DNA of 6,051 bases from Octadecabacter sp. (lineage in GTDB: Bacteria; Pseudomonadota; Alphaproteobacteria; Rhodobacterales; Rhodobacteraceae), in the NCBI GenBank assembly GCA_018500065.2, contig JAHBAO020000344.1, positions 1 to 6,051 of the forward strand, written 5' to 3'. The notes beneath the pieces were generated by a model, which saw only the letters and a program-made list of their open reading frames with translations, was not told the origin of the DNA and searched no databases. Each line of letters opens with the position of its first letter. Position 1 is the stretch's first letter. Below are positions 4,851-6,051 of this stretch, in pieces. A program made the translations under genes and the position numbers.

Positions 4851-6051
4851 TAAATATGATGTTGTCATAATTGGAGGTGGGCATGCTGGTTGCGAAGCGG
4901 CTCATGCGTCAGCGCGCTCAGGCGCGCATACCTTACTGTTGACTTTGAGGCAGGCAGACCTCGGCGTAATGTCGTGTAATCCGGCAATTGGTGGATTAGG
5001 AAAAGGTCATCTGGTTCGCGAAATAGATGCGCTTGATGGAATTATGGGCAAGGCCGCAGACTATGCGGGAATCCAGTTTCGGCTTTTGAATCGTAAGAAA
5101 GGGCCAGCCGTTCAAGGGCCGCGAACCCAGGCGGACCGTGTTTTATATCGCAACGGCGTTCAGGATCTAACAGAAAAACGCTCGAACTTGGACATTCTAG
5201 AGGGCGAGGTTGTCGATCTCACCTTGGAGGCTGGAAACGTTAACGGTGTTAAGCTTGCAGACGGTTCGGTTGTTTCTGCTAAAGCAGTCGTTTTAACGTC
5301 TGGAACATTCTTGCGTGGCGTGATCCACATTGGTGACGTCTGTCATTCTGGCGGCCGAATGGGGGATGCACCCTCAATTGCTTTGGCTGAGCGGTTGGCG
5401 TCCTATGATCTTCCAATGGGGCGGCTTAAAACCGGAACCCCACCAAGGTTAGATGGTCGAACGATTGAATGGGAAGGTCTTGGGTCTCAGGATGCGGATG
5501 AAAAGCCAGAGCTGTTTTCATTCATGCACCGTGCCCCATTCGCCAAGCAAATCGCATGCGGAATTACGCATACTAACTCGCAAACACATGATATTATTAA
5601 GAAAAATCTTAAACGTTCAGCTATGTACGGCGGGCATATTGACGGGGTCGGCCCGCGGTATTGCCCTTCGATCGAAGACAAGGTTGTCCGGTTTGCGGAC
5701 AAGGACTCTCACCAGATTTTTCTTGAGCCCGAAAGCCTGACTGGGCACACGATTTACCCCAACGGAATATCCACTTCACTTCCCGTCGATGTGCAGGAGG
5801 ATTATGTTCATTCTATCATTGGGCTTGAGAACGCAAAAATTTTGCAACCTGGCTATGCGATTGAGTATGACTTTGTTGATCCTCGAAGCCTAAGTTCGCA
5901 GCTAGAACTAAAGAGACTACCTGGCTTGTTTCTTGCGGGTCAGATAAATGGCACGACCGGTTATGAAGAAGCGGCAGGCCAAGGTTTGGTCGCAGGTCTT
6001 AACGCAGCAGCTAAATCTCTGGACAAAGAGCCAATACTGTTTGACCGCGCA
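4843..6051 (+). CDS. mnmG: tRNA U34 carboxymethylaminomethyl synthase subunit MnmG (GidA), 3' end missing
   Basis: MnmG is the FAD- and NADH-using partner of MnmE in modifying tRNA wobble uridine 34. The first 403 codons are open to the window edge; full proteins have about 620-630 residues. The dinucleotide-binding motif is GGGHAGCEAA (11-20). It is followed by CNPAIGGLGKGH with C45, the counterpart of E. coli C47, then GPRTQADR (92-99), GGRMGDAPS (170-178) and LKTGTPPR (195-202). Next come YCPSIEDK with C274 (counterpart of C277), YPNGISTSLP, PGYAIEYDF (336-344) and GQINGTTGYEEAAGQG (366-381). Both catalytically implicated cysteines are present. The GTG start has TAAGGA 9 bases upstream; a TTG at 4834 would add MFH and is the alternative. 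The coding start lies inside the parS palindrome, so the sequence there serves two purposes. Confidence 0.96.
   Translation, partial: MKHKYDVVIIGGGHAGCEAAHASARSGAHTLLLTLRQADLGVMSCNPAIGGLGKGHLVREIDALDGIMGKAADYAGIQFRLLNRKKGPAVQGPRTQADRVLYRNGVQDLTEKRSNLDILEGEVVDLTLEAGNVNGVKLADGSVVSAKAVVLTSGTFLRGVIHIGDVCHSGGRMGDAPSIALAERLASYDLPMGRLKTGTPPRLDGRTIEWEGLGSQDADEKPELFSFMHRAPFAKQIACGITHTNSQTHDIIKKNLKRSAMYGGHIDGVGPRYCPSIEDKVVRFADKDSHQIFLEPESLTGHTIYPNGISTSLPVDVQEDYVHSIIGLENAKILQPGYAIEYDFVDPRSLSSQLELKRLPGLFLAGQINGTTGYEEAAGQGLVAGLNAAAKSLDKEPILFDRA

Overview
The window looks like the chromosome of an alphaproteobacterium, most probably a Rhodobacterales (roseobacter-type) species of moderate GC content. Every protein has the alphaproteobacterial form, and the gene order matches the conserved neighbourhood of the replication origin and centromere in that class. 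The assignment rests on remembered family and synteny knowledge, not on a database search.

Layout. Positions 1-1699 hold a tight leftward operon: maf (nucleotide pyrophosphatase of the Maf family), aroE (shikimate dehydrogenase) and coaE (dephospho-CoA kinase, cut by the window edge). The genes are joined by two identical 4-base ATGA stop/start overlaps. Positions 1700-2211 are a long divergent intergenic region, AT-rich in parts. Positions 2212-6051 hold a rightward series: rho (transcription terminator), mnmE and mnmG. The last two encode partners of one tRNA wobble-uridine modification complex; mnmG runs off the right edge.

The non-coding DNA is the most interesting part. The maf-rho gap carries four DnaA-box-like 9-mers (one perfect TTATNCACA, three with one mismatch), two segments of 27-28% GC, and a TAGTAGTAG run on the minus strand that resembles DnaA-trios. 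Genes point away from it on both sides. Together these make it a strong candidate for chromosomal oriC. About 2.9 kb to the right, a perfect 16-base palindrome, TGTTTCACGTGAAACA, matches the ParB-binding parS consensus and spans the start codon of mnmG. The window therefore seems to hold origin and centromere close together.

The rho leader has a second layer. It contains a C-rich, G-poor rut-like stretch, then two adjacent hairpins. The second hairpin is followed by a T-run, like an intrinsic terminator, and the arms can re-pair with each other. This suggests attenuation control of rho, but a TTGACA element overlapping the first hairpin offers a competing explanation. No mobile element, CRISPR array, tRNA or rRNA gene was seen, and the coding genes are ordinary housekeeping genes without frameshifts.
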